Shown: piece by piece, positions 61,300 to 64,000 of the stretch
Layout: each line of letters opens with the position of its first letter
Numbering within the stretch: the stretch's first letter is position 1
Origin: Rheinheimera sp. EpRS3
GTDB lineage: Bacteria; Pseudomonadota; Gammaproteobacteria; Enterobacterales; Alteromonadaceae
Direction: 5' to 3'
Assembly: GCF_001513785.1 (NCBI RefSeq)
Contig: NZ_LNQS01000001.1
Location: 1,178,001 to 1,242,000, forward strand
Length of the DNA: 64,000 nucleotides
The notes under the pieces: generated by a model
What the model was told of the DNA's origin: nothing
The model's database searches: none
Seen by the model: the letters and a program-made list of their open reading frames with translations, nothing else
Program-made: the position numbers and the translations under genes

Positions 61300-63234
61300 A
61301 TGCGTAAGCAGGTTGCCAGCGCCTTTGCGCCAGGCGGTGTTTTAGCTGCGCATATTGCCGGTTTTAACGCCCGCGATGCTCAACTGCAAATGGCGCAGGC
61401 GGTAGCCGATGTGATCGAAACGCCGGGCGCGTTGGTGGTAGAAGCCGGTACCGGTACCGGTAAAACCTATGCCTATTTAGTGCCGGCGCTGCTGAGCGGG
61501 AAAAAAGTAGTGCTATCTACCGGTACAAAGAATCTGCAGGAACAGCTGTATTTCCGCGATTTGCCTAAGGTGGTTAAAGCCCTGGCCAGCCCGTTGCAAC
61601 TTGCGTTACTTAAAGGCCGCAGTAACTATCTGTGTTTGTTTCGTTTAGAGCAGCATTACCACCATGTGCCGATGCAGGACGATCAACTGATCCAGGATTT
61701 AAGCCTGATCAAAAAATGGTCGGCCGAAACCCAAAGCGGCGATATCGGCGAGTTAAGCTACATCAGCGAAGACTCCAAAGCCCTGCCTTATGTCACCAGC
61801 ACCACCGACAACTGCCTGGGCAAAGATTGTCCGGTGTATGAAGACTGCCACTTACTCAAAGCGCGCAAAAAAGCCCAGGCTGCCGATTTGGTGGTAGTAA
61901 ACCATCATCTGTTTTTTGCTGACCTGGCATTAAAAGACACTGGCTTTGGCGAACTGCTGCCGCAAATGGATGTGATTATTTTTGACGAAGCGCATCAGCT
62001 GCCGGATATTGCCAGTGACTATTTTGGTGAAAACGTCTCCAGCCGTCTGTTACTCGATCTGTGCCGTGATATTGATGTTGCCTGCAAAACCGAACTGCGC
62101 GACCACCCGCAACTGGCGAAAACCGCTGATAAAGTGGCGCAGCTGATAAAAGACTGGCGCCTGCAGTTTGGCAATGATGCCACCAAAGGCAATTGGCGTG
62201 AAGCCTATCAAAAACCGGAGATGCAAACTGCGCTAAACCGCGTTAGCGAAGCCATAGATATGCTGTATCTGGTAATGAAAAGCAGCCTGGGCCGCAGCGA
62301 CTTAATCGACAACGCCTTTGAGCGCCTAGCGCTGTGTAAAGCACGCTTATTAAAACTGACCGATATGCAGCAAAACGGTGTCAGCTTGTGGTTTGAAACT
62401 ACCCGGTTGCACGTTAGCCTGCATTTAACGCCGCTGAGTATTGCCGATAAATTTCGTGACATTGTCGCTGCCGATAGCCGTAGCTGGGTGTTTACCTCGG
62501 CTACCTTGTCGGTCAATAACGGCTTTAGCCATTACACCGCGCAGATGGGGCTGAATAACGCCAAAACCCTGCTGTTGGAAAGTCCGTTTAACTACGCTGA
62601 GCAGGCACTACTTTGTGTACCACGGTATATGAGCGAGCCGCACGAACAGGGCATGGCACTGCAGTTGCTGCAAATTGCCGTTCGGCTGATAGAGGCCAAT
62701 AACGGCCGCTGTTTCTTTTTATTTACCAGCCACCGCATGCTGCAACTGGTAGCGAAACAACTGCCCGATTTAGTGCGCCAGCCGGTGTTAGTGCAGGGTA
62801 GCAGCGGTAAGCGTTTGCTGCTGGAGCAGTTTGTTAAATTGGATAACGCTGTGCTTTTGGGCACCGGTAGTTTTTGGGAAGGCGTAGATGTGCGCGGCGA
62901 TACGTTAAGCTGCGTGATTATTGATAAACTCCCCTTTGCCTCACCGGACGAGCCGCTACTGCAAGCGCGCAGTGAAGACTGCACTATGCGCGGTTTAGAT
63001 CCCTTTGCAGAAGTGCAGCTGCCACAGGCGGTGATCACCTTAAAGCAGGGCGTAGGCCGCTTAATTCGGGATGTTACTGATCGCGGCGTGATGGTGATTT
63101 GCGATAATCGTTTAGTAACCAAACCTTATGGCGAAGTATTTTTAACCAGCTTACCGCCGATGCGTCGCACCCGCTCACTGGACGAGGCAGTAAGCTTTTT
63201 ACAACAGATGAAACAGGACAGCGAACGTGAATAA
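61300..63234 (+). CDS. yoaA: DinG-family DNA helicase YoaA
   Basis: A 644-residue superfamily 2 iron-sulfur helicase related to XPD. Walker A is VVEAGTGTGKTYAYLVPA (about 52-60), Walker B/DEAH is VIIFDEAHQLPDI, and four cysteines for the 4Fe-4S cluster lie between (C in YLCLFRLEQ, then DNCLGKDCPVYEDC). Late motifs are TSATLSV, GTGSFWEGVDVRGD and LKQGVGRLIRD. Sequence and length fit E. coli YoaA better than DinG. YoaA works with the DNA polymerase III chi subunit in repair of stalled forks. It overlaps tsaB by eight bases, the same neighbour as in E. coli. Confidence 0.96.
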   Translation: MRKQVASAFAPGGVLAAHIAGFNARDAQLQMAQAVADVIETPGALVVEAGTGTGKTYAYLVPALLSGKKVVLSTGTKNLQEQLYFRDLPKVVKALASPLQLALLKGRSNYLCLFRLEQHYHHVPMQDDQLIQDLSLIKKWSAETQSGDIGELSYISEDSKALPYVTSTTDNCLGKDCPVYEDCHLLKARKKAQAADLVVVNHHLFFADLALKDTGFGELLPQMDVIIFDEAHQLPDIASDYFGENVSSRLLLDLCRDIDVACKTELRDHPQLAKTADKVAQLIKDWRLQFGNDATKGNWREAYQKPEMQTALNRVSEAIDMLYLVMKSSLGRSDLIDNAFERLALCKARLLKLTDMQQNGVSLWFETTRLHVSLHLTPLSIADKFRDIVAADSRSWVFTSATLSVNNGFSHYTAQMGLNNAKTLLLESPFNYAEQALLCVPRYMSEPHEQGMALQLLQIAVRLIEANNGRCFFLFTSHRMLQLVAKQLPDLVRQPVLVQGSSGKRLLLEQFVKLDNAVLLGTGSFWEGVDVRGDTLSCVIIDKLPFASPDEPLLQARSEDCTMRGLDPFAEVQLPQAVITLKQGVGRLIRDVTDRGVMVICDNRLVTKPYGEVFLTSLPPMRRTRSLDEAVSFLQQMKQDSERE

Positions 63235-63949
63235 AAGCGCCGTGGCCGGCATAAAATTACTTGCCTTAGATACCTCGACCGAAGCCTGCTCAGTAGCCTT
63301 GCAGGTTGGCACAGATATTTTGACGCTGGACGAAGTCTGCCCGCAGCAGCATAGCAAACGTGTGCTACCGATGGTGCAGCAGCTGTTAAGTCAGGCCGGT
63401 ATCAGCCTTACTCAGTTCGACGGTATTGTATTTGGCCGTGGCCCCGGCAGCTTCACCGGCGTACGCATTGGTGTGGGTGTAACCCAGGGCCTGGCCTTTG
63501 GGGCTGACATACCGGTATATGGCGTTTCCACCCTGGCAGCGATGGCGCAGGCCGCGCACCGGCTATATGGCGCTAACCAGGTAGTGGCGGCAATAGATGC
63601 CCGTATGGCTGAAGTCTATATCGGCAGTTTCAGCTTACAACAGGGCCTGATGCATGCACTCAGCAGCGAAGTGGCCATTAAGCCACAGGATATCACCGGC
63701 TTTGATATCAGCGGTGAAGTCTATGCTGTTGGCACCGGTTGGCAAACTTATGCTGACGCCTTACTGCAAAAACAGCCTGCTGTTATTGCCCGGGATATTT
63801 TATATCCGTCGGCACAGGATATGCTCACTTTGGCGCTACCGGCACTTGGCGCAGGGCAGTTTATCGCCGCAGAGCTGGCAGAGCCGGTGTATGTGCGTGA
63901 TGATGTTACCTGGCAAAAACTGCCCGGAAGGGATACCCGTCCTACTTGA
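63227..63949 (+). CDS. tsaB: tRNA threonylcarbamoyladenosine synthesis protein TsaB
   Basis: A 240-residue ASKHA-fold protein, partner of TsaD and TsaE in making t6A37 of tRNAs decoding ANN codons. Motifs: LLALDTSTEACSVALQ, QQHSKRVLPMVQQLL, FGRGPGSFTGVRIGVGVTQGLAFG and VAAIDARMAEVY. It lacks the metal-binding histidines of TsaD, as expected. The start is GTG 63227, overlapping the yoaA stop, with AGGA 10 bases upstream; no ATG precedes the conserved region. The final 51 bases of the window after its stop show nothing recognisable. Confidence 0.95.
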   Translation: MNKSAVAGIKLLALDTSTEACSVALQVGTDILTLDEVCPQQHSKRVLPMVQQLLSQAGISLTQFDGIVFGRGPGSFTGVRIGVGVTQGLAFGADIPVYGVSTLAAMAQAAHRLYGANQVVAAIDARMAEVYIGSFSLQQGLMHALSSEVAIKPQDITGFDISGEVYAVGTGWQTYADALLQKQPAVIARDILYPSAQDMLTLALPALGAGQFIAAELAEPVYVRDDVTWQKLPGRDTRPT

Positions 63950-64000
63950 AACTGCAGCGGTGTTGGCCGCAATCGTGAACCCCAATCACATAGATAACTA

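Overview
The window is a stretch of chromosome from a gammaproteobacterium, most likely an Alteromonadales-type marine or freshwater organism such as Rheinheimera, Alishewanella or Arsukibacterium. This is inferred from gene order (nrdR-ribD-ribE-ribB/X-ribH-nusB-thiL-pgpA, xseB-ispA-dxs next to pomAB and thiI, yggS-proC-yggT-yggU facing pilT-pilU), a PomA/PomB-type flagellar stator, and protein similarity recalled by eye. No species can be fixed from sequence alone. Almost all of it is core housekeeping DNA with dense, short-gapped operons. I see no phage, insertion sequence, CRISPR array, tRNA or rRNA.

Layout. 0-4 kb: a truncated GNAT acetyltransferase, a DUF2058 protein, a DEAD-box RNA helicase with a TTG start, a cold-shock protein with its own promoter and terminator, and dinB behind a near-consensus LexA box. 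4.3-11.5 kb: glyA, then an nrdR-riboflavin-nusB-thiL-pgpA operon; its RibB protein carries a GTP cyclohydrolase II-like domain that has lost the zinc cysteines. 11.5-14.6 kb: a large beta-propeller/GGDEF sensor. 14.6-21.1 kb: isoprenoid genes (xseB-ispA-dxs, minus strand), pomA-pomB, and thiI. 21.1-25.6 kb: panE, a VanZ-like protein, yajQ, a cobalamin riboswitch controlling btuB, and msrA. 25.7-31.1 kb: a degenerate-GGDEF/EAL protein, ccoG and a divergent MocR-type regulator. 31.3-35.3 kb is the most accessory-looking part: VOC protein, a DUF4160 / DUF2442-HTH gene pair with toxin-antitoxin-like layout, an SDR dehydrogenase, a small membrane protein, DUF924, a PNPOx-like protein and a Pmp3 peptide.

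35.6-49.2 kb: a DUF885 lipoprotein, hemW-rdgB-DUF4426-yggU-yggT-proC-yggS (minus) facing pilT-pilU-CBS (plus), a lytic transglycosylase, a DUF3422 protein, an RhtA-type exporter, a fasciclin protein and a second CBS protein. A cloverleaf-like structured element (49265-49351) lies between convergent genes before an S46 dipeptidyl peptidase of DPP7 type. 51.7-60.7 kb: a GAF-GGDEF cyclase and the complete histidine operon hisGDCBHAF(IE), preceded by an unlisted 13-residue leader peptide with three consecutive His codons and a 22-bp perfect attenuator hairpin. 60.9-64 kb: a small charged protein, yoaA and tsaB.

Themes. Regulation is the richest layer: a B12 riboswitch with a visible loop-loop pairing, his attenuation, an SOS box, several intrinsic terminators and translationally coupled overlaps. 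Cyclic-di-GMP proteins recur (two probable cyclases, one probable phosphodiesterase, YajQ), alongside flagellar-stator and twitching-motility genes. I did not find a clearly new defence or biosynthetic system; the best candidates for something undescribed are the DUF4160/DUF2442-HTH module and the cloverleaf-like intergenic element.
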